Source: Bimastos eiseni (Eukaryota; Annelida; Clitellata; Crassiclitellata; Lumbricidae). Taken from it: a DNA stretch of 64,000 nt. Numbering within the stretch: the stretch's first letter is position 1; each line of letters starts with the position of its first letter. Location of the stretch: assembly GCA_959347315.1 (NCBI GenBank), contig OY365812.1:2071382-2135381 (forward strand), written 5' to 3'. Positions 1 to 11,238 of this stretch are shown here, one piece after another. A program made the translations under genes and the position numbers. A model generated the notes under the pieces. That model saw only the letters and a program-made list of their open reading frames with translations. It did not search any database and was not told the DNA's origin.

Positions 1-2466
1 ATCACGACAGCGCAGGTCACTATGGCGCAAGTTACATATGCACCAGTTACACAAGAGCCAGCAACTGTCGCACCAATTAAAATAGAAACAGTTACAGAAG
101 TACCAGGTACAATTGTCCCAATAACAACAAAAGCACCGGTTACAAAAGGACCTGCTACAAAAGTTCCCGTTACAAAAATACCAGTCACCAAGGTAACAAA
201 AGTACCAGCTACCAAAAAGCCACCAACATATGCACCAGCTACAAAAGAACCAGCAACATATGCACCGGCTACAAAAGAACCAGCTACATATGCACCTGAC
301 ACAAAAGAACCAGCAACCAAGTCACCGATCACAAAGGTCCCTGGTACAAGAGTACCAGTTACCAAGGTTCCAGTAACCAAAGTACCAGCTACCAAAGTGC
401 CAGCTACATATGCGCCAGCTACAAAAGAACCAGCAACATATGCACCGGCTACAAAAGAACCAGCGACATATGCACCAGCTACAAAAGAACCAGCAACATA
501 TGCACCGGCTACAAAAGAACCAGCCACATATGCACCAGCTACAAAAGAACCAGCTACATATGCACCAGCTACAAAAGAACCAGCCACATATGCACAAGCT
601 ACAAAAGAACCAGCCACATATGCACCAGCTACAAAAGAACCAGCTACATATGCACCAGCTACAAAAGAACCAGCCACATATGCACCAGCTACAAAAGAAC
701 CAGCCACATATGCACCAGCTACAAAAGAACCAGCTACATATGCACCAGCTACAAAAGAACCAGCCACATATGCACAAACTACAAAAGAACCAGCCACATA
801 TGCACCAGCTACAAAAGAACCAGCTACATATGCACCAGCTACAAAAGAACCGGCCACATATGCACCAGCTACAAAAGAACCAGCGACATATGAACCAGCT
901 ACAAAAGAACCGGATACATATGAACCAGCTACAAAAGAACCAGCTACATATGCACCAGCTACCAAGGAACCAGCGACATATGCACCAGCTACAAAAGAAC
1001 CAGCGACATATGAACCAGCTACAAAAGAACCGGATACATATGCACCAGCTACAAAAGAACCAGCTACATATGCACCAGCTACAAAGGAACCAGCGACATA
1101 TGCACCAGCTACAAAAGAACCAGCCACATATGCACCAGCTACAAAAGAACCAGCTACATATGCACCAGCTACAAAAGAACCGGCGACATATGAACCAGCT
1201 ACAAAAGAACCGGATACATATGCACCAGCTACAAAAGAACCAGCTACATATGCACCAGCTACAAAGGAACCAGCGACATATGCACCAGCTACAAAAGAAC
1301 CAGCGACATATGAACCAGCTACAAAAGAGCCAGCTACATATGCACCGGCTACAAAAGAACCAGCCACATATGCACAAGCTACAAAAGAACCAGCCACATA
1401 TGCACCAGCTACAAAAGAACCAGCTACATATGCACCAGCTACAAAAGAACCGGCCACATATGCACCAGCTACAAAAGAACCAGCGACATATGAACCAGCT
1501 ACAAAAGAACCGGATACATATGCACCAGCTACAAAAGAACCAGCTACATATGCACCAGCTACAAAGGAACCAGCGACATATGCACCAGCTACAAAAGAAC
1601 CAGCGACATATGAACCAGCTACAAAAGAACCGGCTACATATGCACCAGCTACAAAAGAACCAGCAACATATGCACCAGCGACAAAAGAACCAGCTACATA
1701 TGCACCAGCTACAAAAGAACCAGCCACATATGCACCAGCTACAAAAGAACCAGCAACATATGCACCAGCTACAAAAGAACCAGCCACATATGCACCAGCT
1801 ACAAAAGTACCAGCCACATATGCACCAGCTACAAAAGAACCAGCCACATATGCACCAGCTACAAAAAAACCAGTTACAAAAGAACCAGCTACATATGCAC
1901 CAGCTACAAAAAAACCAGCCACATATGCACCAGCTACAAAAGAACCAGCAACATATGCACCAGCTACAAAAGAACCAGCCACATATGCACCAGCTACAAA
2001 AGTACCAGCCACATATGCACCAGCTACAAAGGAACCAGCGACATATGCACCAGCTACAAAAAAACCAGTTACAAAAGAACCAGCTACATATGCACCAGCT
2101 ACAAAAAAACCAGCCACATATGCACCAGCTACAAAAGAACCAGCTACAAAAGTACCAGCCACATATGCACCTGCTACAAAAGTACCAGCCACATATACAC
2201 CAGCTACAAAAGAGCCAGCTACATATGCACCAGCTACAAAAGTACCAGCAACATATGCACCAGCTACAAAAGAACCAGCGACATATGCACCAGCTACAAA
2301 AAAACCAGTTACATATGCACCAGCTACAAAAGAACCAGCAACATATGCACCAGCTACAAAAAAACCAGCCACATATGCACCGGCTACAAAAGAACCAGCT
2401 ACAAAAGTACCAGCCACATATGCACCAGCTACAAAAGGGTCCGTCGAACAGCGGAACGGGAAATGA
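1..2466 (+). CDS. Thr/Pro-rich decapeptide-repeat protein (5' partial)
   Basis: The reading frame is open from base 1, so the true start and any signal peptide lie outside the window; the ATG at 22 is probably internal. About 70 degenerate ten-residue units of the type [10 protein letters not shown] fill residues ~75-805, preceded by irregular KVPVTK/KVPATK units and ended by a short basic tail (GSVEQRNGK). Two other frames stay open across the array, but this frame is the coding one. The commonest change between units is at the third base of the GCN codon before ACA-TAT, silent here and amino-acid changing in the other frames. The composition (Thr, Pro, Ala, one Lys and one Tyr per unit) fits an extracellular, O-glycosylated or adhesive/structural protein. 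Mussel foot-protein decapeptides have a similar composition and length, but I see no homology, so that function is only a suggestion. Confidence 0.72.
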   Translation: MTTAQVTMAQVTYAPVTQEPATVAPIKIETVTEVPGTIVPITTKAPVTKGPATKVPVTKIPVTKVTKVPATKKPPTYAPATKEPATYAPATKEPATYAPDTKEPATKSPITKVPGTRVPVTKVPVTKVPATKVPATYAPATKEPATYAPATKEPATYAPATKEPATYAPATKEPATYAPATKEPATYAPATKEPATYAQATKEPATYAPATKEPATYAPATKEPATYAPATKEPATYAPATKEPATYAPATKEPATYAQTTKEPATYAPATKEPATYAPATKEPATYAPATKEPATYEPATKEPDTYEPATKEPATYAPATKEPATYAPATKEPATYEPATKEPDTYAPATKEPATYAPATKEPATYAPATKEPATYAPATKEPATYAPATKEPATYEPATKEPDTYAPATKEPATYAPATKEPATYAPATKEPATYEPATKEPATYAPATKEPATYAQATKEPATYAPATKEPATYAPATKEPATYAPATKEPATYEPATKEPDTYAPATKEPATYAPATKEPATYAPATKEPATYEPATKEPATYAPATKEPATYAPATKEPATYAPATKEPATYAPATKEPATYAPATKEPATYAPATKVPATYAPATKEPATYAPATKKPVTKEPATYAPATKKPATYAPATKEPATYAPATKEPATYAPATKVPATYAPATKEPATYAPATKKPVTKEPATYAPATKKPATYAPATKEPATKVPATYAPATKVPATYTPATKEPATYAPATKVPATYAPATKEPATYAPATKKPVTYAPATKEPATYAPATKKPATYAPATKEPATKVPATYAPATKGSVEQRNGK
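229..2440 (+). repeat. 30-bp coding minisatellite
   Basis: A tandem array of 30-bp units, each with an NdeI-like CATATG, encodes the decapeptide repeat. Variants sit in higher-order blocks: units with GAACCGGATACATATG recur at about 910, 1030, 1210 and 1510, and units with extra AAAAAACCAGTT insertions lie near 1862, 2058 and 2300. This suggests growth by unequal exchange of multi-unit blocks. Confidence 0.95.
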
Positions 2467-4334
2467 AGACCCGAAAAAAGAAAAGCAAAGCAAAAAACCC
2501 AAATAATAATCGTTCCCGTTTTTTGAACGACTATGAAGCCTTCTGCTTTTCTGCTGAAAAGATAATCCATAATGAAAAAATTATTACGCTTGATTGTCTG
2601 TTAAGCTTCTTGGTAGTTTTTGGGAGACATCGCTTCGGTAGATTAACCGCGATAAATTCAAAAGAAGTAGATGAACAATGTATTAATTGATTAATTGATT
2701 TCACCAAAATTCAGATCCTGCCTTTCGCGAATGGAAATTGCAAATATAAACTGTCTTATATTGATTAACTAATATAATTATTTATTGGTCCGTTGAGCGC
2801 TTGAATTCCTGCAAAAGACACCTTCAACATCGATAAGTCTATCGGTTGATAATTGCATTCACTCTATCGTCATTTTAATTTGTATTGAATTTCTTTGTTT
2901 TTGACTTGGTTATCAGTCTTTCAAAGCTTCTGCTCTACCTGATTGCCTTATTTCAAAGCTGCTTCTCCATCTGATCTCCTTTCTTTATTTTCATCATAAC
3001 ATTTCATCCCTAAGCCGATTTAATAGTTAATTGAAACTGTTTATTAAAACAGTATACTAGACCCATTTCGAATTACGACCATTCCGCCTATGGCATTTCT
3101 AGCGTTGTCGTCGCAGAGACAATACAAATATGGATCAAAGTTAAGCTAAAGACTGCATCAATAATTCGAACAAGCAGTTTACAGACGTCCAATGCAAGAA
3201 AGCTAAACATTGTCTCTTGTGGTCAATTTAAAAACTATTTTATATCATATACAAAGAATCTAAACTGAGCATTGAAATGTGAAAAGTGACAAACAATACT
3301 TGCAATAAATCTAAGCTTTTCATTGGCACCTTAAAGTGACCAGGAATTCTGGGATTCTGTGAGGTCACGAGGAAGATTACACCAAAGCATTTAAAAGTGA
3401 CTAATACTCGATTATTATAATACCCTAAATTCACTTATGCAATTTATGAGGCGCCTTTCCGGTTATGTTTAAGGTATCTATCAGTTGCACTCCCATCACC
3501 ATCAACGAGATGTATGTACAACAATGTATATTTGTGCATAAGTTAGCATGCGTGTATTTGTGCATAATATGCACAAATGTGTGTAGGTCTATTCTTTCTG
3601 GTACCAGTGGCTAATGAACCAGCACAAGGACTTTTAAGATGCAAGGTCAGCTGCGTCCTCCACCACTGTCTTCGTTTGGGACTGGAAAGACCGGGAAACC
3701 GCGATAGACCTACAATAAACCTTATATTAATTTACAACTTTTGGACAAGTCGATAGCATTGTTCCGTTCCGCAATTCATTGAAGTATGGCTCATATTAAA
3801 ATCTAATTATTATTAAACCAAACCCCAACGAGAACGTTGACCTGGGATTGATGAAGAAGAGAATTTCAAGCACAACTGAGGGCATGAACGTTAGCGACTT
3901 CATTTTCTTAACCTCTGCATATGATTGCGGGTGAACAACCTCTCGATTAGTATCTGATCATTTCCACCGACAGTTTACGACCTTAGCTGATTGAACTTGC
4001 AATTCGAAAATTTCCCAAGAATATCTTTCAGCTTCAAGGTGAAGATAAATTTTATCATCCAACGATCAATACTCGGAAAACTGGGACAGGTCGCCTCTTG
4101 TCGAATCCCGCACGCACATAGAGCCCAGTCAGCGGACACCCTACCTGAGGCGACAGATGTAGGCTACGTAGTCTATTTTGAAGTAAGCAAATTGTTTACA
4201 ACATTTTCGACACAGATGCACTGCGATTCGTTACAGGGCAGACACAGACGATGTCAAGCCTTGGGTGGCTGTTTCAATAAGACACACCACAACTATGTTA
4301 CGGACTCCATAATTTATTTGAACACAATCGTGTA
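2467..4334. other. AT-rich spacer, no gene recognised
   Basis: No convincing exon or repeat family was found. A short open frame from 2463 (a Lys/Arg-rich start overlapping the stop of the repeat gene) has no support as a gene. Microsatellite-like TGTATTTGTGCATAA units occur near 3520-3585. Confidence 0.5.
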
Positions 4335-4690
4335 AGTCTTATCTATGGCCGTCCGCCCAATATGGTCCTAACATCGATATATCTCAGTGACAACTTGATC
4401 GGTGTTCAGTCCACCGAAGCGTAGATTATGACGCGCACGTGTTTCTATAGACACCTCGACGATGATGCAACGTGATCTGAGTCAACACCTTCCCAGCTGA
4501 AGGGATGGCTGCTCGTCGACGAGGTTTTTATACAGCGCATATTGCTATGTCTCTACCGCTAATGCTCATAGGTCTTGCGGCATACCGTTTGTCGTTTTTA
4601 AAGTCTAAACCAGGGTTCAATTATTAGAGAGTCAATTGTAGGGTAAGAGGCGTCAAGGCAGTGTGCTGATATGATTCATTTTGCCGTGCA
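4335..4690 (+). repeat. Dispersed repeat, copy 1
   Basis: Shares several blocks in the same order with 31430-31790: CGCCCAATATGG / CGCGCAATATGG, the stretch GACACCTCGACGATGATGC, CATAGGTCTTGCGGCA, and GAGGCGTC followed by TGATTCATT. Spacing is similar, so these are two diverged copies of one non-coding repeat. The family is not identified. Confidence 0.6.
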
Positions 4691-6128
4691 CTGCTACTTA
4701 TTCTTTCCTTGTTTACTCTGGTGAAGTATCACGAGTTACGTTACAATGCCACCCTAGCTTACGTGTTTATGCAATGTTCTCATGCCCTACCCTTCCTTGC
4801 TATGCAATACATACACGCACGAGTAGATTCAATTCAATTCGTATCAAGATACAATCGAGCATGCAATCATACGACCAAAATTACAAACACGTTTACGACA
4901 TGCAAGCATGCTTACATACAAACTCAAGTAGGCCTACATACGTGTAATGTTCATGCGGACCTACGTATAGCAGCGCATTTGACCTTTGCAAAGCGGAGGT
5001 GTAGCAATTCATATGAAAATCGAAGCAGCTGAGCATCTATGTCTCTGAAACCTCATGGTTTTGTCCACACAAAAGATCCACCTCTGGCGTCTCTGAATGC
5101 TTTCTCCTGACAAAATCGAATCACATCGGCAAGTATATTCTGCTCTGTAAACACTTTCGTGTGAAGACCCATAATAACCAGTGAACAGCCTTGAAACAAA
5201 GCAGTAAACACTATTAGACACCGACGTAAACTAATTCTTATAACACTAACAGCTAAGCCATTGCTCATTGAGAAAGCACCTCAGATAGCTGAATGCAATA
5301 GCTATAGAAGAGATGCATGTTGTTTCAGACTATCGACATTGCGTTATATAAGACACCTATTAATTAACATTGCCCTCCTTTTGAAACCTGGCTAAGGACT
5401 GTCGTCACATCCATAAAGTGACTGTGTCACAATTAGTACAACAGATTCGTAACACTGAATGCAAGTTCAAGATTTCTGAACCGCTACTCTAATGCACTGC
5501 AGGCACCAGCTTATTCAAAAGGGCTGCATGAAATGCGACCATCCGAGGCGCTATTAGGGCCTAATGCGATTTACAAATTAGTCATAGCAACTACAACTCC
5601 ACATAATCATAATAATGTGTTTCTTCTTACACATTAACAACGGCTTCTTAAAAGTTGTCGGATACCAATAGAGATGAGAACGAAGAGGGAACAAACGTCA
5701 AAACATATTCATAGACGTTGAAGGGGACGTAGTCAATACTAGCAGACGATTGACAAAATAATCCTTCGCTTCAATGTCGTCAATCAATATCATAAAAATG
5801 CTGCAAAGTTAAATAAATCGATGAACTGTGACTTTTGACAGCACATTGACACTGACAAATTGTTCAACATGCATTTCGATGACATTTCTAGTAAATCATC
5901 ATTAATCGAGTCGACTGTAGCCAAAGTCATGATTAAATCGACCGTGAATTTCTACCGACAGACGGTTCGGCAATTTGAAGTTCTTTCTTATTGGAGATTG
6001 GCTTGGCAGTTAGATTCATATACCTAACAAGTTCTGTGTCTTTGTCCATTTCGTCTGGGTTCGTTGCCAAGGACTGATTTCTGCTTTGTCGAAAACCTGA
6101 TCAGTTGTTTTACAAGAACGACCAAAAG
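4691..6128. other. Spacer upstream of the small secreted protein gene
   Basis: Overlapping short frames on both strands (4681-5268) look like chance. No domain, repeat family or RNA gene was recognised. The promoter of the next gene should lie at its right end, but I see no clear TATA box. Confidence 0.4.
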
Positions 6129-6287
6129 ATGTCGCGAAAAATCTGCTTTCTATTTGGCATGCTTGTCGTGCTTGCAGGTACAAGATAAATAATTATTGTT
6201 TTCATAATATTATCATCATCGCAAACATCGTCATATTGTCATATAATTACTCTAACACAACAACTGTTACTATACCATTACAACTTC

Positions 6288-6338
<51 letters not shown>

Positions 6339-7591
6339 TAATAATAATTATACTAGGGGCCGTTCCAGACTTTTTTTTATATCTTTCTTAAAGAATGTTC
6401 TAACCCTCTGAGACATTCTACGTTCATTCATTCATTCATTCAATCATTTTGACAATTTATATAGCGCCCCTATAGAAACTACTCAGAGGTGCTCCCAGCC
6501 CAGCCACGGCCAAAAAGAAATGACTTTAGCAGCTTACAAAAGGTAGGTAGATCATTGTAAGGGGGAAGACGGAGGGCAACCGGGAGCCCATTCCAGGTGG
6601 ACGGACCAACCACTGAGAAAGCTCGACGCATCATTAGCGACGAGCGGGTCCTGGACACCAGAAGCTCGCCTTTAGCAGAAGAAGGCAGAGCTCTACGCGA
6701 AAAGAGTTCAGACACCGGACGACGCAGTTCAGTCAAGTAGGATGGCGCACAACCAGAGAGACACCGCCAAACTAGTGTCGCAATGCGGAAAATGATGCGC
6801 TGTTGAACCGGTAGCCAGTGAAGGACATCGCGCATTTAAGCTGAAACCGGTGAAAATTTAGGTATATGTCCAATAAGCCTGGCCGCAGAGCGAATAACGC
6901 GATCTAAACGCACCATTAAGGCACAGGGAAGACCAGCCAGAACAGCACTGCAGTGATCAATTCTGCTGGTTACAAAGACATGAACGAGGACTACTGAAGC
7001 CTTAAAGGTAAGAGAGCGAATAACTGCACGAAGCTGACGCAGCTGGTAGTAGCAGTTACGAGTAACCTGGTTTACATGTTGCGAGATACTAAGCTCCTGA
7101 TCAAGCAATACACCCAGATCACGCACAACAGATGAAAAAGTAATGTGAGCATAAGTCTCAGCCAATATTTGCATATCCAGCTCAGCCAGGTGCCTGCGAC
7201 TGCCAATCCATATAAATTCTGTTTTGGAGGGATTTAAGAGGAGGCGATTCGAGGCCATTCATCCAGAGAGGACATTTATGGCCTTACACGTCAACCCAAC
7301 CGAGACCATTGCTGCAGCTGCTTTGCAATAGGCTTGAATGTCACCTGCATACAATTGATGCCGTAGGCCAGATAGAGTAAGCAGGGACTGATATCAGAGG
7401 TGTTGAGAATGTAGAGCAAAGGACTGAACCCTGAGGAACTCCAAAAGGGGCAGGGATCCAGCGAGACCGAGAAGTACCAGTGACTACACAATTGGTACGG
7501 TCAGTAAGAAAGGAGCGGAGCCATTCAAGAGGATTGCCAGTCAATCCACAAGAAATAGAAAGCCGCTGAAAGAGCTCGTACCTCGGGTCAA

Positions 7592-7647
<56 letters not shown>

Positions 7648-8720
7648 CAACAGGAATATAATATTAATGACAGTTTGGAGTTAAGAGCTGGCGGTCGAAA
7701 AAATTGACTTTAAATTTGGTGCCCAAACAAGTGATGGATGGTATCTGCTATTTCTTTGCTTGCACTTTCTGCCTTCTTGATCGCTGCTGAGACTTCAAGC
7801 GAACTCCAGGCACACTAGCTGCCTCCCGGATTGACTCAGCCTGACATACAGAACAAGTATCGATCACCCTTGGGACGGTTACTGTGTCCCCAGCCAAGCA
7901 TTTGCAGCCAAGCATCTCTGAGGTGAATACCATGCAGGAATCTTTCACAAATCTTTCCCTGACTCAGATTTGCCGAGAGAATTTAAGAATTTTAACGGAC
8001 CGGAATCGTAATTTCCAAAACCATCATTCACTGCTCGATGGATAAATTTCACGCAGGGCACATTTATATTCACGAGCGCAGCGCTATTCAATAGATGTTC
8101 GGCACAGTTCGGCAAAATGAATTTATCACGCAGTCAAACATCTTACGTGGACAGGAGTCACCACCTGGTCAAAATGGCTTCGTTGAAACTTGAACAGAAA
8201 GTGTGACACGATCAAATGTTGAACATTAGGCCCATGTTACGTAGAGTTCAACGTTCTTGTAAACTTAAGAAAACCGATGGCCAAATTGTAATTCGTTTTA
8301 CTGTTCTACGGGAGGTGAGGGGGAGCTTAAGAAACAAGCTCGAGGCCCGTGTTCCACCATTAGGTCAACTTCTTTCCTTCTTTCACTAGGCGGCGCTGTT
8401 TGCTAGAAATGAGATGTGTAACGTAATGGACGCCCTGAATGGCTGCCGACGTTTGAATTCGATTACTGTAATAACTTGTCGTGATTATTATTATTACAAG
8501 CGTTTATTTTTCTGTATTTTTTGTTTCAGCCTTCACTCAGCTGTTAAACGCAGACAAAGACGAGCCCGATGCCAAGAAAGACGACGATGTAGACGAGTCT
8601 GAAGGGACCGATCTGTATGAACAGTGGGAGAGAGAGTATCCGATTTACGAGAAGCAACATGACACATTCCATGGGAACATACCCTACAAAACTAAGACGA
8701 CACAGAAGCCACTGGAATAG
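6129..8720 (+). CDS. Small secreted acidic protein (two exons)
   Basis: Exon 1 is 6129-6177 and exon 2 is 8530-8720. The donor GCAG|GTACAAG and the acceptor TTTGTTTCAG| join in phase 1 and give a 79-residue protein. Residues 1 to about 24 (MSRKICFLFGMLVVLAAF, then TQLLNA) are a typical signal peptide: basic start, hydrophobic core, small residue before the likely cleavage site. The mature part is highly acidic at first (DKDEPDAKKDDDVDESEG), then aromatic and charged (YEQWEREYPIYEKQ), and ends QKPLE. It has no cysteines. I do not recognise a family. It could be a secreted peptide precursor or matrix protein, although no clear dibasic processing sites with amidation signals are seen. The 2.35-kb intron contains a LINE fragment and a SINE. 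Confidence 0.6.
6291..6350. repeat. (AAT)n microsatellite
   Basis: About 15 AAT/AAC triplets in the intron of the small secreted protein gene. Confidence 0.9.
6420..7588 (-). mobile_element. L2/CR1-like non-LTR retrotransposon, 3' part of the reverse-transcriptase ORF, decayed
   Basis: Read on the minus strand, it encodes pieces of the C-terminal half of a LINE ORF2 in order: a GVPQGSVL motif (reverse transcriptase, about 7440), VRDLGVLLDQEL (about 7120), SRIDHCSAVLAGLP (about 6930), LHWLPVQQRI (about 6800) and RAFSVVGPSTWNGLP (about 6600). These are typical of L2-type elements. Frameshifts and stops break the frame. The 3' end carries GGGGCGCTATATAAAT followed by a GAAT tail (6422-6444 on +), as expected for L2 ends. 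The 5' end is truncated at an AAT microsatellite. Inactive. Confidence 0.85.
7590..7648. repeat. (AAT)n microsatellite
   Basis: About 17 AAT triplets at the truncated 5' end of the LINE fragment. Confidence 0.9.
8290..8480 (+). mobile_element. SINE-type repeat (tail family GGCTGCCGAC)
   Basis: Ends with ATGGACGCCCTGAATGGCTGCCGAC and a following GTTTGAATTCGATTAC, matching the tails at 32200-32275 (+) and, on the minus strand, near 43080 and 40860. The tRNA-like head is poorly preserved here. It lies in the intron just upstream of exon 2 of the secreted protein gene. Confidence 0.45.
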
Positions 8721-11238
8721 ACAACTCGAGAGGCAGATGCATCGCCGCTGAATGATTCAAGTGGAGATCGATCCTTGACGAGATAAAACAGAAACAAATG
8801 CATCTCTGTAATAATGTTTGTAGGCCTAAAATTAATATAGCTTGCAATTTCTATAAAAGTTGGTCTTAACAAGAGAAACAGCGACAAACGTTGAGTTTCA
8901 ATTTCTGCTTTATCTAATTGCGCTTTATTCGCAAAGCCTGCCGATCATAATTAACCTATAATTCACGTCTATCTTAACGCATTCTGCGAAGAAAACAATT
9001 TGCAATGGTTACACAATTGTTTTTGCTGTCTGAAAACCCAAAACAATCAAAGTATGAAACAGCTAGGCAGGGGCGGCGATTCCTGGTAGGTCGAGTTGGA
9101 TAAGTCATCCCACCTTTTGCAAAGAGGGGACACGTTTCTGCCCCCACATTTCCTACCCCTTTCATTGGGTGCCCTCCAACCTGTCAAACGAGATTGCCGA
9201 CTTTGCAGCTAAGGCCCACTAGCCTTGTCATTCGGTCCATAAGAGAGCTGAACGTCCAAGGCACACATGGACCCCGATATTGGAGGCGAGTATTCACCAA
9301 TATACACCGGGGTAAATAATAGCCAATCTCTTCACATTTGCAGATTTATGTATCGCTACCTAAAGCGGTGAACCGACAAGACCAGAGGCGTCTATCCCCC
9401 TTAGTCATTGGAGCAACTTCCCCAAAATTTTTACTGGCAGACGAACTAATATTATTCAAGGATAAATAATAGTTCGAACTATGTTAATGGGTACACATTG
9501 ACACCGTAGAGTAAGACAGATTGGCTCAACTGAAATAAAACCAAGATTTTCAATGGTGTTATACCTCAAAAAAATAACTTCCCTAATTTTTTAACAAGAT
9601 CTTCTCCCTTACGTTTGGATAGAGCATTTGCCCTTGGATAAGACAAATACTGGATTCATTTCAGGCGTTCTCTGCAGAATGGGGAAATGTTCGGGGAAAT
9701 GTCTCGAGGGGAATTGTCCTGAAACTCTAGAGCACAACCATGTTCTCTCACCCAGAGACGACTCTTAATTTAGCCTCAGATCATTATATTAAAAATACTT
9801 ATCAGCTTGCTATCAATTCTATAATTACTTTTGTTGCTCTACTGTCACTCATGCTAGCAGTTTTGCATTTTTGTCAGATCGTTTTCTTTCTAAATAAACG
9901 AATATCATCACGAATAATTTATAACATCGACAAATTATGCAATATGTGTGACATCATAACTGTTGTGTTGCTTCTCTTCAAATAGGTAAGCTGTAAACAA
10001 TTTTGATGAACAGACGGATCAAATATTATTCTATGATTAATCGCAGAATGAACCAAGCTAATGGCGCGCACACAGCGACATTGTAGAAAAGAAGAGAATA
10101 GCTCAATTGCAAATAATAGGCGAGTAATTATATACATGTAGATTTTGAAAAATTTCCTTTCCCCTAAATCCTCATATTTGCTTCCCACCCTATTTCTAGG
10201 ATGGAGCATTTACTCCAAGGCCTACATGGCGTAGACGCCTCTGCTTGCCCGCTTTGTCTATTCGTCCTATTCAATCGGTTTGCCGTTTGTTATACTTCGT
10301 ACAGATACACACAACTCTCCATTATCCACTTCTGTTTTCTAGCGATGAACTGAAATCAGCCATATTTCTGGAATTAAAATTGGATTTCAAAGTCATTATT
10401 TACACACCTGCTAATTGGTGATTAGTCGAGCTGTAAAACATGACCTTTGATATTGATCCTTTTATCTCGACATAGCCTAAGGCTAGATAAACAATGCGTC
10501 GCTTATCAGTAGGCTCAGGCCCTTACAATTGGCAGCTGAAGCGACGAAGCACTAGACTCTGTGCGTCGGGATTTCTCTTTCATAATTATTATACACTGAC
10601 CTAGTGTAGCTGAACCGACCCCATATCGAGAAAGGAACGGCTGAGAAGACAGCATATTAGACCTAAGTAAGATCACATAAATTTTTCGTCTCATTCTTAT
10701 AATTGTATCATCTTTAATTAAATAGTAATATTAAATCGATTCATATCAGTGTGACTTTTAAAATTTAATTCGCAAACTACTTCTAAAATTATAGAGTTGC
10801 TTAGATTGCCTAGGCCGCCATAGTCTCCAGTTTTGACAACGATATGCCTACTGGATAGTAAAAGAAACATCGGAGATAACGCGACGATGTTTCCAAAAAT
10901 ACTATATGTTGAAAATCTTCTTGGCATTTTTAAGTCTTGCAAGGTCTATGAATTAAACGCCTGAAATCGAAAGCAAAACTCATGGAAAATTGTTCGTTGA
11001 GATGTAGGCCTATACCATGTACACGTAGGGTACAACAACCAAATCATTGCACCAGAGACGAGCATTGACTATTGACGAACCGCGATTTGATTCGTTGATA
11101 TAAATCAACTGCTGTTCTAATTGGCTCGCGTTTCTTGAACATTTGATGCCAAGGGCAGATAATTATTATCATATCCGTTAATATATTTAACAACCAAGAT
11201 CATACGCCGTAAATTCTGCTTTAAAACAGGCATTCAAC
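8721..11238. other. Spacer between the secreted protein gene and the TRIM cluster
   Basis: Contains one recognisable dispersed repeat (9060-9190). The rest is AT-rich with only chance frames, including a hydrophobic one at 9740-9985. The promoter of the first TRIM gene should lie just left of 11239; no firm core motif was seen. Confidence 0.4.
9060..9190 (+). repeat. Dispersed repeat (GGCGGCGAT...CATTGGGTG)
   Basis: The sequence GGCGGCGATTCCTGG, GGTCGAG, AGAGGGGACA, CCCACATTT, CCTTTCATTGGGTG reappears in the opposite orientation at 15140-15290 (minus strand: GGCAGCGATCCCCGG, GGTCGAGG, AGAGGGGACA, CTCATTGGGTG). A non-coding dispersed element of unknown family. Confidence 0.6.

Noticed and set aside
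322..2502. Minus-strand 726-residue Cys/Trp/Phe-rich frame
   Set aside because: It is the shadow of the 30-bp coding repeat. The variable base falls at amino-acid-changing positions in this frame but is silent in the plus-strand frame.
410..2506. Plus-strand 698-residue HMHQLQKNQ frame
   Set aside because: Same array read in another frame; the variable base changes the residue (Pro, Leu, Arg, Gln) at one position of each unit.
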